Positions 28,930-37,502 of a DNA stretch of 64,000 bases are shown here, in pieces. Under the pieces are notes generated by a model. The model was not told where the DNA came from, ran no database searches, and saw nothing but the letters and a program-made list of their open reading frames with translations. The translations under genes were made by a program, and so were the position numbers. Each line of letters begins with the position of its first letter. Position 1 is the stretch's first letter. This stretch comes from Sphingomonas mali NBRC 15500. Lineage in GTDB: Bacteria; Pseudomonadota; Alphaproteobacteria; Sphingomonadales; Sphingomonadaceae. The stretch spans positions 52,732-116,731 of the forward strand of contig NZ_BCYX01000014.1 in assembly GCF_001598415.1 (NCBI RefSeq), given 5' to 3'.

Positions 28930-29867
28930 GCGAGTTCCTCGACATTGAGAGAGAGCGAATTGAGCTTGATCGCGGCGCGTCCGTTGGACGTGCCGACGGT
29001 GCCGGTGCCGAGGCGGCCATTGGCCACCATCACCGGCACGTCGGCGGCGACGCTGATCGGGATCACGTCGCCTTCCTTGAGTTCCATCAGCTTGGCGAGG
29101 CTGATCACCGGCTCGGCCAGCACAGAGCGAACCGGGAAGGTCACCGTCATCACGGCCTTGGCGAGCCCGTTCTGCCATGCCGGATCGGGCGCGGCGCCGA
29201 GCACCTTGCCGGTGAGCGACGGGGTGTAGGGCTTGAGCGACTGCACCGGATAGACGATGTCGATGAAGATCGGCTTGCCGTGATGCTTGCCGATGCCGAA
29301 ACGGGTGACGACCATCGGATCGTCGCCGTCCAGCCCCGCGACCATCGACGGATTGGCCTCGACCCGACCCGGCGAGAAGCTCACCTTGGCGAGCGGCTCC
29401 CAGGAAGTCGTCATCGGCTCGGCGACGATCGCGGCAAGGTGTCCGATCATCGCTTCCGCGGCCGGCGAGAATTCGCTCGGCATGTCGTGCGGCGCGGCGC
29501 CGGTGCCGCCAAAGAACATGTCGAGCAGTTCGAGCACGAACTTGCCGTCGACCACCAACAGCGCCTGGCCGGTGCCCGGCGTCATCGCCAGCGGCACCCA
29601 GGCGGTCAGGCCGTCGGGGCGTTCGGCGCGGTAATCGGTGAAACGCTGCACCACCAGCGGCTCCGCCCACAAGCGGACCTCCTGGCGCAGCAACGGCTCG
29701 AACACGCCGCGCAGGCTCCGGGCGAGACGCGCGGAGAGATGCTGCAGCGTGTGCAGATCGCCGAACGGATTCAGATTGGCGCCGCCCAGCGCGGGGGCGT
29801 GTGCCGCCGCCGCGCGAGGGCGTTCGCGCCGGTCCGTGTCGGATATGGATGACGAGCCGTTAACCAT
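28926..29867 (-). CDS. fliM: Flagellar motor switch protein FliM
   Basis: A 313-residue protein with a central CheC-like domain (GDLHTLQHLSARLARSLRGV through GIGKHHGKPIFIDIVYPVQS) and a C-terminal SpoA domain (LMELKEGDVIPISVAADVPV). FliM joins FliG to FliN in the switch. The N-terminus (MVNGSSSISDTDRRERPR) lacks the LSQxEIDALL peptide that binds CheY-P in most FliM proteins. The start cannot move upstream because fliL ends 6 bp before it. Confidence 0.92.
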   Translation of the reverse strand: MVNGSSSISDTDRRERPRAAAAHAPALGGANLNPFGDLHTLQHLSARLARSLRGVFEPLLRQEVRLWAEPLVVQRFTDYRAERPDGLTAWVPLAMTPGTGQALLVVDGKFVLELLDMFFGGTGAAPHDMPSEFSPAAEAMIGHLAAIVAEPMTTSWEPLAKVSFSPGRVEANPSMVAGLDGDDPMVVTRFGIGKHHGKPIFIDIVYPVQSLKPYTPSLTGKVLGAAPDPAWQNGLAKAVMTVTFPVRSVLAEPVISLAKLMELKEGDVIPISVAADVPVMVANGRLGTGTVGTSNGRAAIKLNSLSLNVEELA

Positions 29868-29873
29868 GCCCGG

Positions 29874-30461
29874 TCACTGAACAACAAAATTGGTAAAGTA
29901 GACGTTACTAATCCCGCCAAATCCCTCTTTTTGTTTGAGCGTGGCGTTGATTGCCTGGACCAATCGCTGGGCAAGATGCTTCTTGCCGTCACCGGTCGTG
30001 ACCTCTTCCTCGGTCGCATCGCCGAGTGCCATCAGCACCGCCGACCGCACCGCGATCTCGTTGGTCTTGAGGTTCTCGATCACCGAATCGTCGTACGGCG
30101 TCGACACCGCGATCCCGATCTGGACGTAATGCGGGCTGTCGCGCAGGTTCGAGGTGAAGTCCTTTTCGATCGCGTAATAATTGGACGCATATTTGTCGCC
30201 GCCGCTGCCCGACGGCGGCTTGGTGCCACTCGACGTGGCGCCCTCGCCTTCCTTGCCCTCGCCGCCAGCGCGCTTCTGTTCGCTCTTGGGCACCAATTTG
30301 GGGCCTTCGGGCCCGGCCGGCTTGGCGCCGCCCAGCATCCCTGCCGCCCACAGGCCGCCCGCCGTGCCGCCACCCACCAGAAGCACGGCCAGGAGCATCA
30401 GGATGATCAATTTGCCTTTGCCCTTTTTCTTGGGCGTGTCGGCCTTGGTTTCGTCACTCAT
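29874..30461 (-). CDS. fliL: Flagellar basal body-associated protein FliL
   Basis: A 195-residue protein. A lysine-rich cytoplasmic start is followed by one membrane helix (IILMLLAVLLVGGGTAGGLW), a Gly/Ser/Lys-rich linker, and a periplasmic FliL domain (YYAIEKDFTSNLRDSPHYVQ and NEIAVRSAVLMALGDATEEE). FliL surrounds the stator units and supports torque. It lies 15 bp downstream of fliK and 6 bp upstream of fliM. Confidence 0.92.
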   Translation of the reverse strand: MSDETKADTPKKKGKGKLIILMLLAVLLVGGGTAGGLWAAGMLGGAKPAGPEGPKLVPKSEQKRAGGEGKEGEGATSSGTKPPSGSGGDKYASNYYAIEKDFTSNLRDSPHYVQIGIAVSTPYDDSVIENLKTNEIAVRSAVLMALGDATEEEVTTGDGKKHLAQRLVQAINATLKQKEGFGGISNVYFTNFVVQ

Positions 30462-30476
30462 CGTTCATTCCCCCAA

Positions 30477-31742
30477 TCAAGCCACACGGCCGTCATCGAC
30501 GGCCCGAATGTCGTCATCCCCGCCGATCGCGAGGCGATTTTTGCTGTCCTGTCGCACGTCAGCCTGCGGCCGCGGGCGGTCGCCCCCGGTCATGCCCGAG
30601 CCGCTCAGGTCGACGCTGGTCCCGGCCAGCCGGATGCCACGCGCCTCGGCCGCGGCGTTGAGCTGCGGCGCGGCGTCGGCGAGCAATGCGCGCGTGGTCG
30701 GCTGTTCCGCCGCGAAGCGGACGGTGACCGCGCCATCGGCATGCGTGCGCAGCGACACGTCGATCCGCCCGAGCGCGTCGGGCTTGAGCCGGATCGAGGT
30801 ATCATTGGCATTGGCGTCGTCGCGCAGCGCCTCGATCCGGTCGATCATCTTTTGCGGCCAATCCTGGCGTCCCATGTCGAGCGCCTGGCGCTCGGCCTGG
30901 CCCGGCTTGGCGACCAGCTGGACGGCGTCGGCCGGCGTCAACAGCGTCGCGGCAGCGGTCAGGCTGCCGGGCTGGCTGCCCTCGCCTTCGCCGGCAGCCT
31001 TGCGCTCGGGCGCCATCGCCAGCGCGAAAAGTGCCGGCATCGGCGCGTTCGCCGACGCCAGCGACGCCAAGGTCACTGGCGCCGCTGGCGGCATAGTGAT
31101 CCGGATCGGTTGCGCGGCGGTCTGCTCGGCGGTCGATCGATCGGCGACGGCAATCGCCGGCTTGGCGGCCGGCGTCGAGTTCGGCACGTCGAGGGCCGCG
31201 GCGAATGTCGCGTCGATCGTGATCGGCGCTGCAGGAATGGGTTGGAGCGCGACCGGGATGGGCGTGGCCGCGGCCTGCGATTGCATCTCGGCCAGGGCCT
31301 GCGATGCCGCCGGCGCGGGCGCCGCCTCAGCCTGGGTCTGCGGGGTATTGCTGGCAACCGTCAACGGCAGTGCGGGCTGCGGGGTCGCGGCGCCCGGGGT
31401 GAGCGGCGCGGTGACCGCCGTGGCGCCAACAGATTTCGCGGGATTGGCGGCGGGCAAAGCGATCGGCGCCACCGAGAGCAGCCAGGCAAGCGCGGGGTCG
31501 CCCTTGTCGTCATCCTTTTCCGGCAAGGCTTTGCCGGTCGCGGCATCATCCTGCCGCTCGTCGCCGGTCTGCCCGTCCTTGGGGGCGACCGTCGTCTTGC
31601 CGATCATCAGGTCGACAAAGGCGGCAAGGCTCGGCGCCCCCGCAGCGCCATTAGCGACCGTGCCGGGGACGAGCAGCGACGGCGCGGCGACCTTTGCTGG
31701 CTGCGCGGCAGTCGTCGAAACGGATGAAGTCAAGCCGGTCAT
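30477..31742 (-). CDS. fliK: Flagellar hook-length control protein FliK
   Basis: A 421-residue protein. The N-terminal three quarters are Ala/Pro-rich and of low complexity, as expected for the molecular ruler. The C-terminal domain around residues 270-395 carries the conserved TSIRLKPDALGRIDVSLRTH and TTRALLADAAPQLNAAAEAR (Flg_hook). FliK measures hook length and triggers FlhB switching. Identification rests on the C-terminal domain and on the position between fliJ and fliL. Confidence 0.87.
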   Translation of the reverse strand: MTGLTSSVSTTAAQPAKVAAPSLLVPGTVANGAAGAPSLAAFVDLMIGKTTVAPKDGQTGDERQDDAATGKALPEKDDDKGDPALAWLLSVAPIALPAANPAKSVGATAVTAPLTPGAATPQPALPLTVASNTPQTQAEAAPAPAASQALAEMQSQAAATPIPVALQPIPAAPITIDATFAAALDVPNSTPAAKPAIAVADRSTAEQTAAQPIRITMPPAAPVTLASLASANAPMPALFALAMAPERKAAGEGEGSQPGSLTAAATLLTPADAVQLVAKPGQAERQALDMGRQDWPQKMIDRIEALRDDANANDTSIRLKPDALGRIDVSLRTHADGAVTVRFAAEQPTTRALLADAAPQLNAAAEARGIRLAGTSVDLSGSGMTGGDRPRPQADVRQDSKNRLAIGGDDDIRAVDDGRVA

Positions 31743-31784
31743 GAACCCCTCGTGTGGGAGGCGTGCACTGCCCCCGCGGGGTAT

Positions 31785-32210
31785 TTAGCAAGGATCGTGC
31801 CGAATCTTTCGGACGGCCGGCGCGGCCTCGAGCGCGCGGATCGCCTTGAGCGCCGCCTCGCGGTCGGCGCGGGCCATCAATTTCTCGACTGCCGACTGGT
31901 CGCGCTTCGCCTCTCGGGTCGCCTCGGCGGCGCGTTCGGCGGCGGCTTCGGCGGCGCGCAGGCGATGTTCCGCCATTTCGGCCGATTGGTGGAGGCGCGA
32001 GCGGAAATGGGCGGCCGCGACCAGCGAGAACCCGCTTCCCGCTTCGGTCGGTGTGGGCGCGACGCTGTCGGCGAGTGACGCGATGCGTTTGGCAAGATCG
32101 GCTTCGCTGGCGATCTTGGCGTGGGCGCGGACTTCCTCGGCGCGCGTCATGCCCAATTGCAGCGTGCGAACCCGCAGGATGCGATCGAGTTGGCCCTTGC
32201 CGCGCGCCAT
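31785..32210 (-). CDS. fliJ: Flagellar export protein FliJ
   Basis: A 141-residue, almost entirely helical, charged protein (LDRILRVRTLQLGMTRAEEV, AAEAAAERAAEATREAKRDQ) with coiled-coil character, directly behind fliI with a 3-bp gap. FliJ resembles the gamma subunit of F1 and couples the FliI ATPase to the export gate. The sequence itself is weakly conserved; size, coiled coil and position make the call. Confidence 0.85.
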   Translation of the reverse strand: MARGKGQLDRILRVRTLQLGMTRAEEVRAHAKIASEADLAKRIASLADSVAPTPTEAGSGFSLVAAAHFRSRLHQSAEMAEHRLRAAEAAAERAAEATREAKRDQSAVEKLMARADREAALKAIRALEAAPAVRKIRHDPC

Positions 32211-32213
32211 GAC

Positions 32214-33551
32214 TTAGACCTGGGGCTGGCCAAACACGCCGATCAGTTCGGCGACCGCGTCGGGCAACGAGACCTTAGTATCGGCATCCTGGCGGATATA
32301 CTCCATGACCGCCGGGTGATAGGCGATCGCCGCGTCGATCTCGGGATCAGCGCCACCGCGATAGGCGCCCATCAACACCAGATCGCGATTCTCCTCATAG
32401 GTGGCGAGGTGACGACGCAGGATGCGCGCGGCGGCGATATGGTCGGCCGGCACGATATCGGTCATCACGCGGCTGACAGACGGACCGAGGTCGATCGCGG
32501 GATAGACGCCGCGTTCGGCCAGCGCGCGGCTCAGCACGATATGGCCATCGAGGATCGAGCGAGCGCTGTCGACCACCGGGTCGTTGCCGTCGTCACCATC
32601 GGCCAGCACGGTATAGATGGCGGTGATCGATCCGCCGCTATTCACGTCGGTACCGGCGCGTTCGATCAAATTGGGCAGCATCGCGATCGCCGAAGGCGGA
32701 TAACCCCGCGCCGAGGCGGGCTCGCCCAAGGCAAGGCCGATCTCGCGCCCGGCATGCGCGACACGAGTCAGCGAATCCATGATCAGCAGGACCTTCTTGC
32801 CCTCGGCGCGGAAGCCTTCGGCAATGGCGGTGGCGCGCAACGCGCCGCGGATGCGGAGCACCGGCGAATGGTTGGCGGGCACCGCGACTACGACCGAGCG
32901 CGCGCGAGCCTCTCCGGCGACCTTGGTCTCCAGGAAGTCGGCGACTTCGCGGCTGCGTTCGCCGATCAGCCCGATGACCACGACGTCCGCTTGCGCGGCG
33001 CGGACCATCATCCCCAGCAACACCGATTTGCCGACACCCGATCCGGCCATGATGCCGACGCGCTGGCCCTGGCCGATCGTCAGCAGTCCGTTGATCGCGC
33101 GCACGCCGACGTCCATCGGCTGGAGCACGCGCCCACGATCGAGCGGCCCCTGGAGTTTGCCGGCAAGCGGCCAATGCTGCGCGCCGCGGATCGGACCGAG
33201 CCCGTCGATCGGCTTGCCCGCGCCATCGACCACGCGGCCGAGCAGCGCGGCACCGACTTCGGCGGCGCCGGGGGCGCCGACCGGACGTACCGGCGATTGC
33301 GGGAGCAGCGCGGCGGGCCCACCGAGATTCATCAGCAAGGTGCGGCCATTGCGGAAGCCGATCACTTCGGCCTCGACCTTGGCGCCGCCCGCGGCGCCCA
33401 CCTGACACACCGTGCCGACCGGCAAATTGAGTCCGACCGCTTCCATCAACAGCCCGTCGAACGACGCCAGCCGGCCCGATATCTTGGGCTGCGGCACGAA
33501 ATCGGCGGTGCCGAGGCTTTCGAGATAGTCCTGGGCGAAACGGTTCAGCAC
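32214..33551 (-). CDS. fliI: Flagellum-specific ATPase FliI
   Basis: A 445-residue F1-beta-like ATPase. Walker A GSGVGKS lies at about residues 170-176, and Walker B is in KKVLLIMDSLTRVAHAGRE. The signature PPSAIAMLPNLIERAG and the type III-specific ERGVYPAIDLGPSVSRVM are present. It powers unloading of export substrates with FliH and FliJ. A family B repeat separates it from fliH upstream, unlike the tight spacing elsewhere in this operon. Confidence 0.96.
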   Translation of the reverse strand: MLNRFAQDYLESLGTADFVPQPKISGRLASFDGLLMEAVGLNLPVGTVCQVGAAGGAKVEAEVIGFRNGRTLLMNLGGPAALLPQSPVRPVGAPGAAEVGAALLGRVVDGAGKPIDGLGPIRGAQHWPLAGKLQGPLDRGRVLQPMDVGVRAINGLLTIGQGQRVGIMAGSGVGKSVLLGMMVRAAQADVVVIGLIGERSREVADFLETKVAGEARARSVVVAVPANHSPVLRIRGALRATAIAEGFRAEGKKVLLIMDSLTRVAHAGREIGLALGEPASARGYPPSAIAMLPNLIERAGTDVNSGGSITAIYTVLADGDDGNDPVVDSARSILDGHIVLSRALAERGVYPAIDLGPSVSRVMTDIVPADHIAAARILRRHLATYEENRDLVLMGAYRGGADPEIDAAIAYHPAVMEYIRQDADTKVSLPDAVAELIGVFGQPQV

Positions 33552-33573
33552 GATTGCGTCAATCCAAGCCGAT

Positions 33574-33665
33574 CGTCACCCCGGACTTGTTCCGGGGTCC
33601 AAGCCTCCACAACGGAATCCAGCCGTTGTTGCGCGTTGGATGCCGGAACAAGTCCGGCATGACGA
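33574..33665. repeat. Palindromic repeat, family B, between fliI and fliH
   Basis: CCCCGGACTTGTTCCGGGG and TGCCGGAACAAGTCCGGCA hairpins are about 40 bp apart with GTCACC / GCATGACG ends. It is the same element as at 14884-14974 in inverted orientation and fills the gap in the fliH-fliI spacing. Confidence 0.8.
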
Positions 33666-33675
33666 CATGGGAAAA

Positions 33676-34407
33676 TCATTCCGGCAACGCCGTGCGGTCG
33701 ATTGCCTGGGCGAGTTGCTCGATCCACAGATCCGGCCCGTCCTCGACGATCGTCGCGGCGGATTCGAGTACGAAATGGCCGCGCTCGACCTTGATATCGC
33801 CGGCGGCGAAGATGTTGGCGGGCAGATGGCCGTCGACCAGCGGCATGTCCTCGGGATTGAGCCGCAGCACCGCGGATTCGGCATCGTCGGCGAGCATGCC
33901 GGCGGCGACCGCGACCCGGCGATTGAGCAGGTCGGCGTCGACTCCCGCCTCGCCGACCATCTGGCGGACCAATTGCGTCACGGTCTGGCGGAGATGCCCG
34001 GCCAGCCGGTCGCGATCGATGCGGCGATCGTCGTTGATCGCGGCGATCAGGTCATCGATCAGCGCGCGGTCACGCGCCGCGTTGGCGGCAACCTGGGCCA
34101 TTGCCGCGGCGACGCCTTCTTCATAGCCGAGCGCCTTGGCAGTCGCGATCGGATCGACGAATCCCGACGGCTGTTGCGTCGCGTCGAACGGATCCCAGCC
34201 CTGGGTCGGATCCCCGTCGCGATCGGCGGGCTCGAAATGGCGCGGCTGCGCCTCGGGCTGGGGCGGCGGCTCGGGAGTCATGTCGCGCGGCGAGAAAGCC
34301 ACACCCTTGGCAGCAAAGGCACGGCGCAGCGCAGCGCCCGCCTGGTCGTGGCGGCTCGCGAATCCGGCGACGAATTCGTTGAGCGGGCGGTCAGACATAA
34401 TCGTCAT
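33676..34407 (-). CDS. fliH: Flagellar assembly protein FliH
   Basis: A 243-residue protein. The N-terminal 100 residues are polar and Pro-rich. The rest carries the FliH pattern ALGYEEGVAAAMAQVAANAA, LRQTVTQLVRQMVGEAGVDA and RLNPEDMPLVDGHLPANIF, the E/V-type stalk similar to F-ATPase b and delta subunits. FliH inhibits FliI and tethers it to FliN. The first 17 bases overlap the end of fliG. Confidence 0.86.
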   Translation of the reverse strand: MTIMSDRPLNEFVAGFASRHDQAGAALRRAFAAKGVAFSPRDMTPEPPPQPEAQPRHFEPADRDGDPTQGWDPFDATQQPSGFVDPIATAKALGYEEGVAAAMAQVAANAARDRALIDDLIAAINDDRRIDRDRLAGHLRQTVTQLVRQMVGEAGVDADLLNRRVAVAAGMLADDAESAVLRLNPEDMPLVDGHLPANIFAAGDIKVERGHFVLESAATIVEDGPDLWIEQLAQAIDRTALPE

Positions 34408-35401
34408 CGCCGCCCATCATGATCGTGCCGTCCTTGGCCAGCGCGCGGGCGAGCTGGATGATCGCCTTTTGCGCGTCGAGCACTTCGCTGAGCTTCATCG
34501 GGCCGCGCGCTTCCATCTCGTCGCGAATGCCGTCGGCGGCGCGCGACGACATGCAGCCGAGGAAGCGGTTGCGCGTCGCCTCGTCGACGCCCTTGAGCGC
34601 GCGGGTGAGCAGGTCGCTGTCGATGTTGCGGATGAGCGTGCCGAGATTCTTGTCGTCCATGTCGAGCAGATTCTCGAACACGAACAAGGCTTCCTCGATC
34701 GCCTTGGCGACTTCGCGGTCGATCTTGAACAATTTGGGCATGACGCGCTGTTCGGTGGTCTTGCGCGCGCCCGACAGGATGCGTGCCGCTTCCTTGGTAC
34801 CGCCGAGCATCACCCCGGCGGACTGGCCGCCGGCGCCGCTGCGATTGGCGAGCATCGTGCGGAGCGTATCGACCGCCTCGGGCGTGATCGGCCCCAGCCG
34901 TGCGACGCGGTGGAGGATTTCGGGCTGGATCGAGTCGGGCAGCAATTCGAGCACCTGGCCCGCGACGTCCTGGTCGAGATTGGCGATCACCACCGCGGCT
35001 ATCTGCGGATGTTCCTTCTCGATCATCGCCGCGATCTCGGCCGCGTCCATCCAGTCGAGCAGGTCGATCTGGCATTGCGCGTCGGGCGGGGTGATCCGCG
35101 CCAGCACGCTGTCGGCCTTTTCGGGACCGAGCGCGCGCGTCATCATCGTCTCGATGATCGGCTTGGGATCGAACCCGATCGCGGTGCGGTCGCGCGCCTT
35201 GCCGACGAAATCGTCGAGCACCATCTGCACCTCGGGTTCGCCGACATCGGCGACCGCGAACATCGCCTTGCCGAGCTGGCGAACTTCCTCGGGATCGAGC
35301 TTCTGGAGAATGGCCGCGGCCTCCTCCTCGCCGACCAGCATCATCAGCACGGCGGCGCGTTCGACACCCGAATAGGCACGGAGAGAGGCGGGAGCGTTCA
35401 T
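34391..35401 (-). CDS. fliG: Flagellar motor switch protein FliG
   Basis: A 336-residue protein with the N-terminal FliF-binding region, the middle EHPQ motif (IEKEHPQIAAVVIANLDQDV), and the C-terminal torque helix region (LLTRALKGVDEATRNRFLGC with DEMEARGPMKLSEVLDAQKA). It contacts the stator and sets rotation direction. It shares one base with the fliF stop (TGATG). Confidence 0.95.
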   Translation of the reverse strand: MNAPASLRAYSGVERAAVLMMLVGEEEAAAILQKLDPEEVRQLGKAMFAVADVGEPEVQMVLDDFVGKARDRTAIGFDPKPIIETMMTRALGPEKADSVLARITPPDAQCQIDLLDWMDAAEIAAMIEKEHPQIAAVVIANLDQDVAGQVLELLPDSIQPEILHRVARLGPITPEAVDTLRTMLANRSGAGGQSAGVMLGGTKEAARILSGARKTTEQRVMPKLFKIDREVAKAIEEALFVFENLLDMDDKNLGTLIRNIDSDLLTRALKGVDEATRNRFLGCMSSRAADGIRDEMEARGPMKLSEVLDAQKAIIQLARALAKDGTIMMGGDDDYV

Positions 35402-37125
35402 CAGCGGGCGTCCGATTTGATCATGTCACGCACCGCCAGCGCGGCGCGCGTCGGGTTGTCGCGGGTGAAGCCGCGGACCATCCCGATCCGGTCGTCGAAA
35501 TTCTGCGCGCTTTCGAGCGCGTCGATGCTGACCGGCTGGCCGTTGGGGCCGCTGCCGGTGCCGGGCGCCATCGGCGAGCCGATCCCGAAGGTCGCGTTGA
35601 GGTCACGTCCGGCCGCGCCGCGTCCGGCATCGTCGCGCTTCTTCATCAGCGCCTTGGACAAGGGGCGGACGCCGAGCATCAGCACCAGCAAGGCGATGAC
35701 GATCGCGGTGACGTTGCGCAGGACCATCGCCAGCCAGCCGCTTTCGTACCAGGGCTGGCCGCCGCCGAGATCGGGCGCGGCGGCAAAGCGGCGGCTGATC
35801 ACGGTGACCTGGTCGCCGCGGGCGCTATTTGCACCGACCGCCGAATTCACCAACTGAGTGATCTGCTGCATCTCGACCGGCGAGCGCGGCTTCGATCCTT
35901 CGACGTCGCGCAGGACGACCGCCACTGACAGGCGCCTGAGCGCGCCGGGGGCGTTGCGGGTCACCGAGACTTCGCGGCCGAGATCGTAGGCGCGGGCATA
36001 GCTGTCGCTCGCCTTGGCCGTGTCGGGCATCACCGGCGAGGTGGCGGCCCCTGCCGCGGCGGCAGGCGCGCCCGCTGCTCCGGCCGCCGGCGTCGCACCG
36101 GGAGCGGGAGTCGGCGTGGGCGTCGGCGTCGCGACCGTGGTCGGCGGCGGCGGGGTGTTCGACAATGCGCCCGGAATCCCGCCCGGCGCCTGCGGGCTGG
36201 GGGCGTCCTTGTTGGTCCAATTGCCCTGCTCGGCGCGCAGCGCGCCGGCCTTGTCATAGCTTTCGCGGGTCGAGCTGGTGTCGTCGAGATTGACGTCGGC
36301 GGTCACCTCTGCGGTGAAATTGCCCGCGCCGACCAACGGCGTCAGCAACTGAGTCAGCTGCTCGCGATATTTCTGTTCGACCTGGCGCTGATAGCGCACC
36401 GCGGCGTCATTGCTATCGCTGCCGGCGCCGGGCTTGGACAGCAAGGCACCCATCTGGTCGACGATGGTAACGTCGTCGGGCTTCATCCCCGGCACCGACG
36501 AGGCGACGAGGTTGACGATCGACGAGACCTGCGCGTCGCTGAGCGCGCGGCCGGCCTGGAGCTTGACGATGACGCTGGCCGAGGGCGCGGCATTGTCGCG
36601 CACGAACACGGTATTCTCGGGCACGGCGAGATGGACGCGCGCCTCGGCGACCGCGTCGATATCCTGGATCGAGCGGGCAAGCTCGGTCTCGCGCGCCTGG
36701 CGCAACCGTTCACCTTCGACCGCACGGCTGACGCCCATCGGCAGGTTGTCGAGGATCGCATAGCCACCCGGCGCCGCCTTGGGCAGGCCCTGGCCGGCGA
36801 GCAGCATCCGCGCCTTGGAATAATCGTCCTCGTTGACCGTCAGCGCGTCGGTCGCCTCGTCGATCCGGCCAGTGATGCCGCCGGTCTTGAGCGCCGCCAT
36901 GACCTGCGACTTGTCGCTGTCGGGCAAGCCCGTGAACAAGGTCTTCTGGGTCGGCGTCGACAGCATGAACCAGGCGAGCGCGGCGGACGCGATCAGCCCG
37001 ACCATCAGGATCATCGGCAGGCTGCGGCGGATCGCCGGCTGCCCCAGCAAGCCCTGGACCTGCTTCAGCGGGTTGGCGAAACGCTCGGTAGCGAGCGGAG
37101 CGGATTGGGTGAGTTCGTTGCTCAT
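35401..37125 (-). CDS. fliF: Flagellar MS-ring protein FliF
   Basis: A 574-residue protein. TM1 (SLPMILMVGLIASAALAWFM) is near residue 40, followed by YscJ/FliF domains (MLLAGQGLPKAAPGGYAILD, ETELARSIQDIDAVAEARVH). TM2 near residue 460 leads to a C-terminal FliG-binding tail (IGMVRGFTRDNPTRAALAVR). A Pro/Thr/Ala-rich insertion (residues about 315-355) interrupts the periplasmic part. fliE lies 8 bp upstream and fliG overlaps its stop. Confidence 0.95.
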   Translation of the reverse strand: MSNELTQSAPLATERFANPLKQVQGLLGQPAIRRSLPMILMVGLIASAALAWFMLSTPTQKTLFTGLPDSDKSQVMAALKTGGITGRIDEATDALTVNEDDYSKARMLLAGQGLPKAAPGGYAILDNLPMGVSRAVEGERLRQARETELARSIQDIDAVAEARVHLAVPENTVFVRDNAAPSASVIVKLQAGRALSDAQVSSIVNLVASSVPGMKPDDVTIVDQMGALLSKPGAGSDSNDAAVRYQRQVEQKYREQLTQLLTPLVGAGNFTAEVTADVNLDDTSSTRESYDKAGALRAEQGNWTNKDAPSPQAPGGIPGALSNTPPPPTTVATPTPTPTPAPGATPAAGAAGAPAAAAGAATSPVMPDTAKASDSYARAYDLGREVSVTRNAPGALRRLSVAVVLRDVEGSKPRSPVEMQQITQLVNSAVGANSARGDQVTVISRRFAAAPDLGGGQPWYESGWLAMVLRNVTAIVIALLVLMLGVRPLSKALMKKRDDAGRGAAGRDLNATFGIGSPMAPGTGSGPNGQPVSIDALESAQNFDDRIGMVRGFTRDNPTRAALAVRDMIKSDAR

Positions 37126-37133
37126 GGCCTATC

Positions 37134-37502
37134 TCAAACCGGCATGCTCATAATGTCCTTATAGGCGGACAAGAGCTTGTTCCTGACTTGCAAGGTCGCT
37201 TCGAAGCTGACCGACGCCTCCTGGCGGGCCAGCATCACCTTGGCGATGTCGATCGTCTCACCGCGTTCATACGAAGTGGAGATGTCCGAGGCGCGGTTCT
37301 GGCTGTCGTTGACGCTGTTGAGCGCGTTCGTCAGCGAGTCCGCGAAACTGGCGGGCCCGGCCGGCTGCACCGTGGCGGGCGCGGCGGTCGGCCCCGCCGC
37401 CCCGGCGCGCGCCAGCGCCGTATTGCGTTCCAGGATCTGCGCACGCAGCGCCATCACCCGGTCGACGCTCATCGCGCCGCCAATGCCGTTGATGCCACTC
37501 AT
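37134..37502 (-). CDS. fliE: Flagellar hook-basal body protein FliE
   Basis: A 122-residue protein with the FliE C-terminal pattern: [20 protein letters not shown] and [20 protein letters not shown], ending YKDIMSMPV. FliE joins the MS ring to the rod. The ATG at 37502 overlaps the TGA of the sigma-54 activator gene, so fliE is coupled to its probable regulator. A GTG at 37508 would add two residues. Confidence 0.93.
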   Translation of the reverse strand: MSGINGIGGAMSVDRVMALRAQILERNTALARAGAAGPTAAPATVQPAGPASFADSLTNALNSVNDSQNRASDISTSYERGETIDIAKVMLARQEASVSFEATLQVRNKLLSAYKDIMSMPV

